A stretch of DNA of 64,000 nt, taken from contig CM028325.1 of the NCBI GenBank assembly GCA_016647705.1, forward strand, positions 32,282,474 through 32,346,473, in the 5' to 3' direction. The DNA is from Eucommia ulmoides. Lineage: Eukaryota > Streptophyta > Magnoliopsida > Garryales > Eucommiaceae. Position 1 is the stretch's first letter. Each line of letters opens with the position of its first letter. The notes below the pieces were generated by a model that saw nothing but the letters and a program-made list of their open reading frames with translations, was not told where the DNA came from and searched no databases. Below are positions 12,561 to 25,252 of the stretch, piece by piece. Made by a program: the position numbers and the translations under genes.

Positions 12561-13796
12561 ACCTTGACAACTACGCTGGGCTGCGGACATCGATCTCCAA
12601 ACAGTGGCCTCCCGTGCTTCTAATAAGGGCCTTGTCTCTTGTTTATTTGGGCCAACCCATGGGCTCCTTTAAATGGGCCAAAAGACTAGGCCCAATGCCT
12701 TAACCCATACCACGTGCCTTTTCAGTGGCCACACGCCGAGTTACAAGATTAACCGCGCTCAGGGCCCTAATTATGCGGAGCTAATTGTTTTCCTTTCTTA
12801 CAAATATCAGGGCATTCAATGCCCAAACTAATACTTGATTTTCTTATCCGCCTTTTTTTTCCTGAGCTCTTACTCTCACGCCGGAGGGACTTCGGGCGGG
12901 CACACCCTTGCGGGTCCTTGTGCATGTACAAGCTTGGACTTGAGGACATCTAATTGTTGATTGCAAACCACCTAGTGAACACAGTACGCCTAGGACTCGA
13001 ACTCCATCTCAGGAAGAAAACTCCGTCTGGATGCTAACCGAACCAACTAGGGTGTTAATCAATTTTCGACACAAACAACTATTTATTGTTTTATGTTTGA
13101 ATTTTCTTTTTTCTTTTTTTAATTTTTTTTAGGCTTTTGCTTTTGATTTCTTTTTTATTTTCTATAACTACCATACAAAAATAAAAATAAAATAAAAATT
13201 TAAAAATGACTAAGACAGAGTAGAAAATAAAAAATATTATATTACTAGAGTATTTTTGCGAATAAAAAATTGTAAGGGGTGTTTCAAATAATTAAACTAA
13301 AAAAATAAAAATAAAGAGTGCTTTGGGTATAATTAAACTGACAAAATATCCTAAACTACTCATCACATATTTTGCCTTTACATGTACTCACCACATATTT
13401 GTTTTCATATCTAAATGACAATTTGGTGATTCCTTAGTTTTGCAACCCATTTTGGTAATTTCGCCAACAGAAGAGTGGATTATAGAGGCTTTGAGTCAAC
13501 ATCGTTCTTGTAGGAGATGGATCGTAGATTGAAAGATAGACACAGAAGACAGAGTCAAAGGTTATCTATGCCCTTGCTTATATTTTTTTGGGTCCCCATA
13601 CATTTACACATATATACACGTTGACAACCTCTTCTCGTTCCTCGTTTCCACTGCCCGACACATCTTCTTCTTCTTTGAGTTCGACAAGAAACGCTTCAGA
13701 TTTAAAGGTTTTTAGTTTTCTATCTTCACACTTTTTGTTAGTTGTGAAGTAGTCGCTGCATGACGAACATTCCATTAACTGGAACACGCCTACCAA
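12561..13796. other. Unassigned sequence, no gene recognised
   Basis: The first 400 bases resemble the GC-richer sequence left of the solo LTR and may be the other half of an element that the LTR interrupted. From about 13060 on the sequence is AT-rich. A 72-codon minus-strand open frame (13578-13796) with an acidic centre stops being readable at the Copia insertion site; it has no recognisable domain. Confidence 0.35.
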
Positions 13797-13801
13797 GATA
13801 T

Positions 13802-14712
13802 TGTTGCCGCAGTAATTAAAATAAGAAATGAATTTACTAAAATTTTTTGGGTTGAGTCACAGACTAGGTCGCTCTCTTTAAAACGTTTCGTGACTCTGTC
13901 CAAGATTGTGCAAGTAGTATAATAGCTCCGTCGTCCTCAGAATAAAACAACCAATAAATATCTTTTGTCTAGGACCTCCTCTACACGGTAGAAGGTCTGA
14001 AAACCAAACACCCTAAACCAACACATTGCTCAGAATCGAAAATGTTTTTGTATGTAAAAATATTATGTAAAAAAAACAAAAGAGAGAGAGAAAAGCCTTT
14101 TGAGTTTTTGATCTTTTTTTCTTACAATTCTTAAGGCAAGGCTTTGTTTGTATAGGCTAAACAAGATCAAATAAGTGAGACACAGGAGAGAAAATTATGA
14201 AAGTCTCTCTCCACTAAAGGCTACCCACAAAATCATTGAAGGTTCTCCATAAAATCATGCTCATAGAGGAAATACTAAATAATATTTATTATTAAAGTTA
14301 TATAATATACTAAAATCATGCTAGTGGAGGAAATCATGCTATCCACAAAAATCATACTAGTGGTTGTCCACAAAATCATGCTAGTGAAAGACTTTTCAAT
14401 TATTAAATAAGCGCCACCTCACCTCACACGCACGCTCAGCTCGGTACAGCTGGCTGGCCGGACGACAGCGATGCGCGCATGAGCGTGTGTGGTAAACCAA
14501 TAGGGATATGACTAATCTCCCCTCCATAAAATGTGGGTACCCCTTGGGGCACACCCCTAGTATTCAACCCATCCCCTCATATGCTCCTCTAGATCTTTAT
14601 TCCCAAGCAATGTAGGATAAGAGGAATAGAGGAAAAATTTGGCAATTTATTTATTTATTTATTATTATCATTTTTTTTTTGTTTACAATTAAAAATTCAC
14701 TTTGTTTCAACA
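13802..14712 (-). repeat. 3' LTR of Copia A
   Basis: 911-bp LTR bounded by TGTTG and CAACA. It is directly flanked on the right by a pyrimidine run (polypurine tract on the coding strand) and on the left by the gatat target duplication. Confidence 0.8.
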
Positions 14713-15444
14713 ATCCCCCACTTGAATTTTTTAAAACAATTTTCATTGAGCAGTATATTACAATATAAGATTGTGTAGAAGTAAGGGTGTCTTTCGACTT
14801 AAACCTTTATATAGTAAAGATGATTTAGATTATACTAGAGTAACTCATAATTTGAAATTCTATCTCTAACAACATCACACACACAACCCTATCAGGGTGT
14901 AGTCCAAAAACTCGTGCTTTACGGCCATGCATGTGTATCCCAGTGTAGTTAATGCAATTCCAAAGGAAGCAGCCACACTTCCACATTCACATAGGTGAGT
15001 CTATCAAGAGTACTCTTGTAGCTAGGTACTCCACTCCAAATGGAGTACAGATCTCATTAAGAGTTAAGAAACAACTCAACCTGCTATCACTTCAAGATGT
15101 CATGCTTCAATCAATACATATAAGGAATAAAACTCAAAATTATAATAGCATGATTCTCCTCATATCACTTCATGAGTTATTATTACCCTTTGAACCTATT
15201 TCTTGAGATTTCCAGTCTATAGGATGGGTTTTCTTCACAAATGATTCATCAATCTATGGGCTTGAATCTAATTCCTTTTGAGGTTTTATAAACCTTCTCT
15301 CGAGCCAATCCTTTCATCAAATGATCAACCATGTTATCATCAGAACGTATATGATCCACTCTTACAGCTCCAGTCGAGATGTACTCTCTAATAGTGTTGT
15401 GTTTGCAACGTATTTATCATATTTTTTTCGTTATAATAACGGTT

Positions 15445-17240
15445 CTAAATTTTTGCAATAGTCACGGTACTATTGCAATGGATCAAGACAGTTGGAATCG
15501 GTGTCTCCCATAAGGGGGTATCGGAAAGCAGACTTCTTAACCACCCTGCTTCCTCACTGGCCGACGCTAGTACAATAATTTCATACTCCATTGTAAATTG
15601 AGCCAAAATAATTTGTTTCTTAGATTTCCAAGAAACATATCCACTAACTATGCTAAATATATAGCCGCTAGTTGCCTTAGAGTCATCTGAATCAGCATCG
15701 CTATATCCTTCTAGGACAGCGAAAAATTTCTGATAATGTAATCCAAGGTTCATAGTCCTTTTTAGGTACCTCATGACCCTTTTAATAGTATGCCAATGCT
15801 CAATACTAGGTCTACTTGTAAACCTGTATAGTAACCCTACAGTATAAGCAATGTCGGGTCTAGTGCAATCAGTGACATATCGTAGATTACCTATGATGCT
15901 CGCATACTCAGATTGTCTAACACCATCACTGGTGTTCTTGAATAACTTCACACTAGGTTCATAAGGAGTACATGCTGGTTTACATTCAAAGTAATTGTAT
16001 TTCTTTAGAATATTCTCTATGTAATGAGATTGATGCGAAGAAATTTTATTTTCAGACCTAGTTATTTTAATACCAAGGATTATATTTACTTCACCAAGAT
16101 CTTTCATGTCAAAATTAGCACATTACATAGATTTCACTTTGTTCACGACATGTATATTAAAACCAAAAATCAACAAGTCATCCACATAAAGACATATAAT
16201 AGTGCAAACATCATTTTCAAATTTGTAATAGATGCTTTTGTCATTTTTATTCACTTTAAAACCATGTGAGATAACAAGATTATCAAATTTCTCATTCCAT
16301 TGCTTAGGTGCTTGTTTCAAACCATAAATAGATGTATATAATTTGCACACCTTGTTTTCTTGACCTGGAGTTACAAATCCTTTAGGTTGGTCCATATAGA
16401 TCTCTTCTTCTAATTCACCATTCAAAAAATCAGTTTTAATATCCATTTGATACACAACAAGATCATGAATAGCAACAAGTAAAAAAAGCACACGAATAGT
16501 TGTAATCCTAGAGACAGGTGAAAATGTGTCAAAGAAATCTACATTTTCTCTTTGTTTAAACCCTTTAACTACAAGACGAGCCTTATATTTATCAACACTT
16601 CCATCGGGGTTTAGTTTCTTCTTGAGTATCCATTTACATCCTATTATTTTACAACCAGGAGGTAAATCTACTAAGCGCCAAGTCCTATTTGACTCAAGAG
16701 AGTCCATGTCATCATTTATACCTTTTGCCATAAATTGACATTTATAAAAGATAACGCCTCTTAGAGGGTGTGTGGATCATTCTCTAAGGTATATGCATAG
16801 AAATTAGAACCATAATCCTTAGTAATACGACCCCGTTTACTTTTTCTAGGTTCAAACTTTAATTTCTTATCAGATTCATTAATTCTAATGACAAGCACAT
16901 TACTTGATATCAAGCCCCCACTATTCTTCAATTTAAAAGGAAATCTATGTTCATAAAAATCAGCATCATTTGATTCAATAATAACATGATCATGCAAGTT
17001 ATAAAATCTATATGCTTTGTTATTCACTGCATAACTAATAAACACGCATTCATATGCTCTACTTGCATGTTTTTTTTCTTTTAGGATCAGGAATACAAAA
17101 ATATGCCAAACAACCTCAAGTTTTAAAAACTTCATAAGTTGAAATTTTACTTTTCGATTTGGGAACTCTATTAAGTACATAGCAAATAGTTAACACAATT
17201 TCACCCCATGGTGAGAAGCAACACCAGTGTCTACCCACCA
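15445..17240 (-). pseudogene. Copia A pol remnant: protease edge, reverse transcriptase, RNase H; integrase mostly deleted
   Basis: Minus-strand frames in order: 16761-17180 is the integrase C-terminal and linker region (CVFISYAVNNKAYRFY). 16123-16731 is the reverse transcriptase, with KWILKKKLNPDGSV, KARLVVKGFKQ, YQMDIKTDFLNGE, YGLKQAPKQW and the catalytic LYVDDLLIF motif. 15445-16107 covers the thumb and RNase H, with SGYIFSIVSGYVSWKSKKQ and an altered TMEYE where active copies have TEAEY. Just upstream (about 17180-17240) a protease-like WWVDTGVASH reads straight into WGE-type late-integrase sequence, so nearly the whole integrase core has been deleted. Frameshifts separate the blocks. It cannot encode a working polyprotein. 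Confidence 0.85.
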
Positions 17241-17289
17241 CCCTTTGCATCCACCAATTATGTTGATTTCAGAAATCATAGCCAAAAAT

Positions 17290-17577
17290 TGGTTTTCAGT
17301 TAGATTTACCTGCAGAGCAGGACGATGTCTAAGCCGACAGTTCTGAGCCATATGGTCAGTCTTTCCACAGTTATAACAAGTAAACTGTCCATAATCATTT
17401 CTTGACGAAGGTTTTGTTTTTCCCTTTGGGTTTCAGAACAACAGAAGTGGATTTCTTGTGAGTGTTGTTGAAAACAACGAGCACTTCATCTTTTTGTTTG
17501 CAGGCTGCCTTCTCAATGCGAAGACAATTAATCAATTTTTCTGAAGAAAAATCGTTTGTTTTGAGCCTAAGAGTACT
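17290..17577 (-). pseudogene. Copia A gag, C-terminal part with CCHC zinc knuckle
   Basis: Minus-strand translation gives CYNCGKTDHMAQNC, a CX2CX4HX4C nucleocapsid knuckle, preceded by a Lys-rich segment and a helical gag segment (EKLINCLRIEKAACKQ). The frame runs rightward to 17577, where it meets the gtact target duplication of the nested LTR and resumes at 26983. Confidence 0.8.
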
Positions 17578-17974
17578 TGTTGATCCTAAGATTTTGATGG
17601 ATAATTAAATGTTGATGTTTTTGGTGGAACTAACGATTTTATTGAGTGTTTCAATTTATTAGTTCTTGTGATAAAAATGATCATGAAGATAGTATGACAA
17701 TACTAAAGATGATGGAAGATTAAAAGTTTGAAGTAATTGAAGAACCTAGGAAAAATAACCTAGGTTAAATTTCAACTCTTAATATATCCCAATTAGGATC
17801 ACATACGCCACAAAACGTTTTTCAAAATTATGTGTGTTTTTATAGGATCCTAATTAGTTAAATTATTTGCTCCTTTGTGTAATTGAAAGAAATGAAAATA
17901 ATTGATTAAAATTAAATTTAATATTTATTGGAGCTATTCGAGAAAAGAAATCAGTTAAAGGGGCAAAAATGTTA

Positions 17975-19466
17975 AAGAAATAGTGAAAAATCTATCTATT
18001 TCTAAACCGAAATTGTTAGTTTTCAAGCGTATTAGTTATATTTAATTGTGTTTTAGTGTAAAACAGGTGAAGGGACGTTAAAGGGCGATAAACAAGTGAA
18101 AACGGTGGAGAAACGGTGAACAAAATGTGAAAAATAGGGTTTTAATGAATGAAGACCACCGCCTAGGCGGAAGTTCCATCACCTAGGCGGAAAAGAGGTA
18201 GAATGTTGGAGTGCTGAAGGGCTGAACCACCACCTGGGCGAGAAAACCACCGCCTAGGCGAGAAAAGATCATAATGTTATGCCAGCAGCCATCGCCTAGG
18301 CGAAGAAACCACCGCCTAGGCGAAGATTTGATAGAAACTTAACCGACTTAAGCCACCGCCTAAGCGGTGACACTCTGCACAGAAATATCTATTTTTAGAT
18401 ATTTTGAAGATATTTTCCAAATCCCTCTTTTTAACCCCTTTCTCCACCAAACCTCAAAAAGCAAAAAGACGTGAGAGGAAGCTCTGGTTGACATTTGGAG
18501 ATCTCCCTTCCACCTTAGTTAGGTTTAGGTAATTTAGGAAGTAGATTAGATTAGTTTAGAGAGTATTCTTGGCCAATCCTTGAAGAGCTAGAAGTGGAAG
18601 TTCTTCAATGGAGAAGAGGAAGTTCGGGAGGATTGTTCTTTGGCGAAAGTTGACTACTCCACTTTGAGATTTGGCTTTTCTTCTCTTGTTTCTATCTTTG
18701 TATTTAATGTTTATTGTTGATATTGATGATCTCTTTTTGATTTAATGTTGTATTGGCTAAGAACATGTTAGTCTAATTAAAGATTAGTTAAGGAAATGTG
18801 TAGTTGTGTAAATACTTGTTTGGTTTAATATATGTTTCTTTAACGGTTGTTGCTTTTAAGTCCAATTGTGTTTATCATTTGATGATGATCTTAGTATGCT
18901 TGTTATGGTATTAGGGTTGGATTTGAGAATCTAGGATTTGACACTCGGGAGAGGTAATCCTGGATTCGGACTCAGGTAAACACATGGTTACGACCTAACG
19001 ACCCGGGAGGGCGTTAGTTAGTGTGCAATCGATAAGGTTGGGTCAAGGCTCACGCGGCCTAGAGTCGTTAAGACATTTGAGGGGGACCTCTTCGTCGACA
19101 CGAAGTCGCGTATTCCCTCGTCTTACACTCGGAAGAGGTGGCGGAGGAGTTTACGAACCGAGATTGTCGGATATCTAATCTCCATTATTGTTAACTGAAT
19201 GAAATCAAACATGTATTAAGTGAATTAAATCAATCCCTAATTAATAAACTTAGTTAGGATTAACCTACTAATTGTAATTTAGCTTAGTTTAATTTTAATT
19301 CATGTCTTCCATCGTCAGGATACCATGAGACTACGTAAATTGCGGTATTCAATTATTCAGACTTTTCTATGTGGGAACGACATCCGATCTTCAAGATCCA
19401 GTATATTAAAACTTAGACCTCGTATACTTGCGAGAGTAAGTAGCGGCGTGTTTTTGCACGTTACCA
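17975..19466 (+). repeat. 5' LTR of the Gypsy element
   Basis: It ends CGTTACCA, five spacer bases before the primer site. It carries a cluster of CCGCCTAGGCGG-type palindromes at 18155-18375. The start is approximate because the terminal TGATAGG is altered in this copy. Confidence 0.8.
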
Positions 19467-19472
19467 AGTTTT

Positions 19473-19490
19473 TGGCGCCGTTGCCGGGGA
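19473..19490 (+). promoter_or_regulatory. Primer binding site, tRNA-Asp type
   Basis: TGGCGCCGTTGCCGGGGA lies just inside the 5' LTR. It is the site at which the tRNA primer anneals for minus-strand DNA synthesis in plant Athila/Tat elements. Confidence 0.9.
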
Positions 19491-20898
19491 TTAGTGTGAA
19501 TTTTAAGTTGATATTGCGACTAAGTGGTCGATTGTTAATCCTAACATTTATTTTTGTTTTGTTTTTAATTTTTATTTTTGTTTCATTGTGTTAATGAGAT
19601 CAAGCAGTGCGTGAAACAATGAAGAAGATTGGAATTCTTAATTCTCAATCACGAGATTGAGCTTATTACAAATGTTAAGGACTGAGAGGAGAAGCTGACT
19701 TCAAGCCATGATCTTGATCCAACTGAGCATTTGAGCCCAAATTCCTTGTCTATGGGAAATTTTGGTGAAAAATACTTAGCAACACGAAAGTCTAGCTGGG
19801 GACGGTAACTCAAGATCTATTTTTTTTTTTAAATGAAACTTAGGGTATCAAATTACCCGATTTTTGTAACTATTTATTTGATTATATATTCTTTTTGGAA
19901 GCCGGCATGGCTTCAGAACATGTTCGAAAGTGAATTTAGGAGTGTGGACGCTTGGGGAAGTGTTTCACGTTTAAACACGTTGAACAAGCAAAGTGAAAAC
20001 GTACGGGGTGGAGTCGTATTTTGACAATTTGAGAAAAATATAAAAGTAGGAGATGTAGGCCCACTGCCTAAGCGGTGAGCCACCTCTTAAGCGGTAAAAA
20101 TACAGGTTGTATGTTTTTCAGCAAAAATGGCCCACCGCTTAGGTGGTAAAAATACAGGATGTAACAAATTTTGAAAATACGCTCTACCGGTTAGGCGAAA
20201 AAACCACCGCCTAGGAGGAATTTCGTCAGAAGGTTTAATCTTAAAGAAAAGGGCTCCACCGCCTAAGCGGTGAATCCACCGCTTAGGTGATGGACCTTCT
20301 ACAGTTAAAAAGAACCCGTTCTCTCCCCAAAATCCTTCACCTTCTCTCTAAAACCTCACTTCCAAACCATTCCAATACTCAAAAAAATCATCCTTCCATT
20401 ATCAAAAGTAGTCATTTCCATCACGAATCAACCTCCAAGAATCGGATCTCCACCCCTATTTCCGAAAATTTAGGGTTTTTGCGTGAAATGTGCGATTTCT
20501 TTATTCTCTTTCGATTGGGCCATTAATTCTCAACAAGTAAGTTTCTTTTACTTTACATTTAGTCTAGTTGTTGAAATTATTGGTTGGTTTGCATGATTAT
20601 ATCAAAGAAATCATTGGATTTTGAAATTTTGCCCAAAATCCCTTAACCCTATTTTCACGATTCCGAAGTTCCATGGGTTTTTCGTTTGATTCTTGGTGAT
20701 GAGCATGTTTAATTGGATTGGTTGAGTATGTGAACCAAGATAGGATGTCATATTTGTGAAATTTGTTTGAAAAATTCAAATGGGTGTTCGTTTTGGGACA
20801 TATGTGTTCTTGACAAAGTGATTAGGGAGGTTTATGGTTTTCAGGTGTTCATATATGATGAGGTTGTATTGGTTTTTTATGATTGTGATTATTAGGAA

Positions 20899-21837
20899 AT
20901 GCCAAAGAGAGTAGAAAAGAAGATGGCGAGAGGAGAAGGGTCGAGCTCACACCCCAGGGTACCGACCAACGTTGACTACGATGCCACCCGTTTTGTGTCA
21001 AAAAAAGCAGAGGAGCACTTCAAAGAACATGAAAAACATCGTGCCTGCATACGTCAACGGGGTTTCGATCCGATTGAGAATCTCCCGGTGGAATTTCAAA
21101 ATGAAATCTGAAGCCGCCACTGGGAGCAATTCTGTAAATTGCCACCCCCAGGCGAGGTTTCTTTGGTCAAAGAATTTTACGCTAATGCTACAGAGGCCAT
21201 AGATGACCAAGCAAGGGTTCAAAATCAGCCTATCATCTTCAGCCCTGACTTTATCAACCATCTCTTTGGACTTTCGGCACCGGAGTCCCTTGAAAGCTAA
21301 GAACCTACTTTGCATAAGGTCATTGAAAAGATCACATCTGGCGAAGTAAAGTAGAAACACCAAGGGCCGAATGTCGCTACCTTCTCGATGAAATGCCTAA
21401 AGCCAATTCCAAAAATCTGGCACCACTTCATTTGTGGAAGCCTTTTACCGACGTCACATCTTTCAGATGTCTCAAAGGACAGGGCCTTTTTTATCTACAA
21501 AATTCAATCCGGGCAACCAATCAACGTTGGATTCCTGATCTATTCATCGATCATACATGCTACCAAGACGGTAAAGGGTGGGCTCCCGTTTCCATCACTA
21601 TTGACCCATATTTTTTGACTAGCTGAAGTGACGATATCCGGGAGAAGCTTGTGCGACCCTATTGTTCCACTTGATCTGTCAAAGATAAATCGGTTGTGGA
21701 AGACTGGGGCGCAGGAGGCAGTCGAGCCCGAGCCTAAGGAAGGAGAAGAGCCAGCAGACGAGACGGCGGGACCTTCTGGAGCCCGAGATAAAAACTCCCA
21801 AGAGAGGTTAAATAACAAGCTTCAAACCGTCCTCTAA
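20899..21837 (+). pseudogene. Decayed 'putative plant transposon protein' ORF of the Gypsy element
   Basis: One frame of about 312 codons begins MPKRVEKKMARGEGSSSH and is broken only by four in-frame stops (21109, 21298, 21352, 21616); no frameshift is needed. Recognisable pieces are FVSKKAEEHFKEHEK with IRQRGFDP, FSPDFINHLFGL, the block from PKIWHHFICGSLLPTSH to SVSKDRAFFIYKI-type sequence and QPINVGFLIYSSI, then a Glu/Pro-rich tail. This pattern fits the plant transposon protein family found in Athila-like retroelements (PF20167 as I remember it). Its biochemical role is not known. At least three of the four stops are explained by single C-to-T changes of CGA, CAA or CAG codons. A methionine 24 bases downstream (MARGEGSS) is an alternative start. 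Confidence 0.75.
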
Positions 21838-23758
21838 AATCAATATGAGATATCTTCTTTCCTGGACCAATTTTCGAGGCAGCAAGATCGAGTCCAACGG
21901 AAGATTTGGGATGGTCTTGGCCTTGAGATGGACGATTACCCTCCGATGCCATCTGTGCCGCCACATCTTCTCCAGAGACCACACTCTCCTTCCCAACATA
22001 ATGACAGTGATGAATCTTCTTCAGGTGAACAGTAGGGAATAAGTCTTATTCCCTAAGTATGTGTTCAACCCGTTTTGTTTGCATGCATGTCATATGTTTA
22101 TTGGGTTCGCTGATGTTGGAACACTGCCGTGTTCAAGCCTGAATGGTATGGAATGGAGGATAGTTTAGTGGATGTTCATCCATTTTGATTTTTCGTAGAA
22201 ATGAACCATTATTAATTTTTTGAATAGAATGCAAAATTTTTGTTGTACAAAATTATGTTTATGTATGTATTTTATTATTTTAATGAATGTTTTAGTTTTT
22301 CAATTTTTAGTTTAGTGTAGTTTGATTTTTGTTTTTGCATGTTTAGTGTTAGATTAATTTATGTATGTTAGTATTAGATTTAGTTTAGATTTGTTTATGT
22401 ATAAAGTTGTGTTTGTATGTTTAGATGTGAGTTTATTTGGGCCAAGACCCGATGATGAGAATTATCCCCTAATTGCATATTGAGATCGGGGGTAATATCT
22501 TCCTTGTGCGTTTTGTGTGCTAACATGTCGATTGGGTAAAAATTATCTCGATCCTAAAATCGCACGACATTTGAACTCAATGTATAATTATCTGAACGAT
22601 TAGACGTTAATTATTCAATATTAAGCTCATGATAGAAAATGAGGAAACTAGAACTTGATTTGGGGAAAACTTGAGGCGGAATCCTGGGTAAGGTAATTTC
22701 GGAGACGTGATTTAGGCCGTCAATTTTTCGCTTGAATCGTTGTAGCTAACCTAAAAATTTTCATTCCTTATTTCCCCTGTCGAAGTCAATAACGAAATCA
22801 AACGTTTAAATACTCTTTTCATTTAAATTTTTTCTAAACCAATGTCGCTAAGCCTAATTTTCAAAATTGAGTAAAATCAAGTGAGTGGTCGGGTTTCTGA
22901 TAAATTTTTATTGACTCAGTATTAATGTATTCACTTGTCACTTTCGTTTTTCTTTTTGCACGCTCCTGAAATAAGTTTGGGGGTGTGTTTCTATCATTTA
23001 TTTTTACATATTCCTAAAATTTTATAAATTCAAATAAGTTTGGGGGTATGTTTCTCTAACTTCTTTTTGCACTCTCCTAAAACTGTAATAATTCGAATTA
23101 AATTAGGAATATGTTAAGAAAAAAAAAACAAAAACAAACTAAATATAGTTTTCATTTTCTTCTCTTTCGACAAGTGAATACAAGGATCTTCGTTTCTTAT
23201 TCAGAGTTGTATTCTAAGAATGTGGGGTCATGAGAGAGGATAGCGATAATTGATTTTACCTCGGGTATCGTTCAATTCACACGATTATCTATTTTCAATT
23301 CCAATGATACCCGTGGTCGTTCTCCAAAGCCAAACCAAGCCCTATTGATCTCTGTGAATATCCGAGCCTACATTACTGGATAGTAGACTCCAATCAAGCT
23401 TATGGTTTTCCTGAATCCTTCAACGGTTTGAGTTATGAGCTTAACGATTGAATAATCTAATCCGGTATTCGACTAGTTATACATTTGAGTTCTCACACAC
23501 ACACTTCAAATGGATCTAGAATGATTTTTTTTTATATTGATCGTTGAAATTCTACAACACTACTTCGTGTGGGTTACTTTCCGAACTTGATCCGATTTAG
23601 GGATATTGAGGGAGGAACAAATTGGTCTTTTCGATTGAACTTTATATTTACATGCATATACTTCTTTCGTGTTAGTTTAATTTTTCATTTTTAGTTAGTT
23701 AGTTCGTAAGTTAGTTTAGTTTAGTGTTAGTATTTTGCTCGAGGACTAGCAAAATTCT

Positions 23759-23771
23759 AAGTTTGGGGGTA
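23759..23771 (+). promoter_or_regulatory. Polypurine tract of the Gypsy element
   Basis: AAGTTTGGGGGTA directly precedes the 3' LTR start TGATAGGTG. It is the expected priming site for plus-strand synthesis. Confidence 0.8.
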
Positions 23772-23772
23772 T

Positions 23773-25252
23773 TGATAGGTGTGAAAAACCTATCTATTTC
23801 TAAACTAAATTTGTTAGTTTTCAAGCGTATTAGTTATATTTAATTGTGTTTTAGTGTGTTTTAGTGTAAAACAGGTGAAGGGACGTTAAAGGGCGATAAA
23901 CAAGTGAAACGGTGGAAAAACAGTGAACAAAATGTGAAAAATAGGGTTTCGGTGAATGAAGACCACCACCTAGGCGAAAAAGAGGCAGAATGTTGGAGTG
24001 CTGAAGGGCTAAACTACCGCCTAGGGGAGAAAACCACTGCCTAGGTGAGAAAAGATTAGAATGTTATGCCAGCAGCCATCGCCTAGGCGGAGAAACCACC
24101 GCCTAGGCGAAGATCCGACAGAAACTTAACCGACTTAAGCCACCTCTTAGGCGGTGACACTCTGCACAGAAATATCTATTTTTAGATATTTTGAAGATAT
24201 TTTCCAAATCCCTCTTTTTAACCCATTTCTCCACCAAACCTCAAAAAGCAAAAAAACATGAGAGGAAGCTCCGGTTGACATTTGAAGAGCTCCCTTCCAC
24301 CTCAGTTAGGTTTAGGTAATTTAGGAAGTATATTAGATTAGTTTAGAGAGTGTTCTTGGTCAATCCTTGAAGAGCTGGAAGTGGAAATTCATCAATGGAC
24401 AAGAGGAAGCTCGGGAGGATTGTTCTTTGGCGAAAGTGGACTACTCCACTTTGAGATTTGACTTTTCTTCTCTTGTTTCCATCTTTGTATTTAATGTTTA
24501 TTGTTGATATTGATGATCTCTTTTTGATTTAATGTTGTATTGGCTAAGAACATGTTAGTCTAATTAAAGATTAGTTAGGGAAATGTGTAGTTGTATAAAT
24601 ACTTCTTTGGTTTAATATATGTTTCTTTAACGGTTGTTGCTTTTAAGTCCGATTGTGTTTATCATTTGATGATGATCTTAGTATGCTTGTTATGGTATTA
24701 GGGTTGGATTTGAGAATCTAGGATTTGACACTCGGGAGAGGTAACCCTGGATTCAGATTAGGGTAAACACATCGTTACGACCTAACGACCCGGGAGGGCG
24801 TTAGTTAGTGTGCAATCGATGACGTTGGGTCAAGGCTCACGCGGCCTAGAGTCGTTAAGACATTGAGGGGGACCTCTTCGTCGACATGAAGTCACGTATT
24901 CCCTCGTCTTACACTCGGAAGAGGTGACGGAGGAGTTTACGAACTGAGATTGTCGGATACCTAAACTCCATTATTGTTAACTGAACGAAATCAAACATGT
25001 ATTAAGTGAATGAAATCAATACCTAATTAATTAACTTAGTTAGGATTAACCCACTAATTGTAGTTTGGCTTAGTTTAATTTTAATTCATGTCTTCCATCG
25101 TCAGGATAACATGAGACTACATAAATTGCGGTATTCAATTATTTACACTTTTCTTTGTGGGAACGACATCCGATCTTCAAGATCCACTATATTAAAACTT
25201 AGACCTTGTATACTTGCGAGAGTAAGTAGCGGCGTGTTTTCGCGCGTTACCA
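23773..25252 (+). repeat. 3' LTR of the Gypsy element
   Basis: It runs from TGATAGGTGTGAAAAACC to CGCGTTACCA. It carries the same CCTAGGCGG-type motif cluster (23960-24160) as the 5' LTR, with a few changes and a lost copy. Confidence 0.85.

Larger units (their letters stand above)
17975..25252 (+). mobile_element. Non-autonomous Athila/Tat-like Gypsy element, innermost layer of the nest
   Basis: Two LTRs of about 1.48 kb (about 17975-19466 and 23773-25252) are near-identical by eye. The left LTR is followed by TGGCGCCGTTGCCGGGGA (19473-19490), the tRNA-Asp-type primer site typical of plant Athila/Tat elements. The right LTR is preceded by AAGTTTGGGGG (ending near 23770), the polypurine tract of this group; two further AAGTTTGGGGG copies occur at about 22974 and 23036. 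The internal 4.3 kb holds one decayed ORF and no protease, reverse transcriptase or integrase, so mobilisation must have been in trans. A matching target duplication was not seen; the first few bases of the left LTR look altered. Confidence 0.85.

Noticed and set aside
12960..13060. Possible tRNA gene on the minus strand
   Set aside because: A TTCGA-like core is present, but a seven-base acceptor stem and an anticodon arm could not be formed.
13578..13796. Minus-strand 72-codon ORF beside Copia A
   Set aside because: It looks mildly protein-like, but it has no recognisable domain and no continuation on the other side of the Copia insertion.
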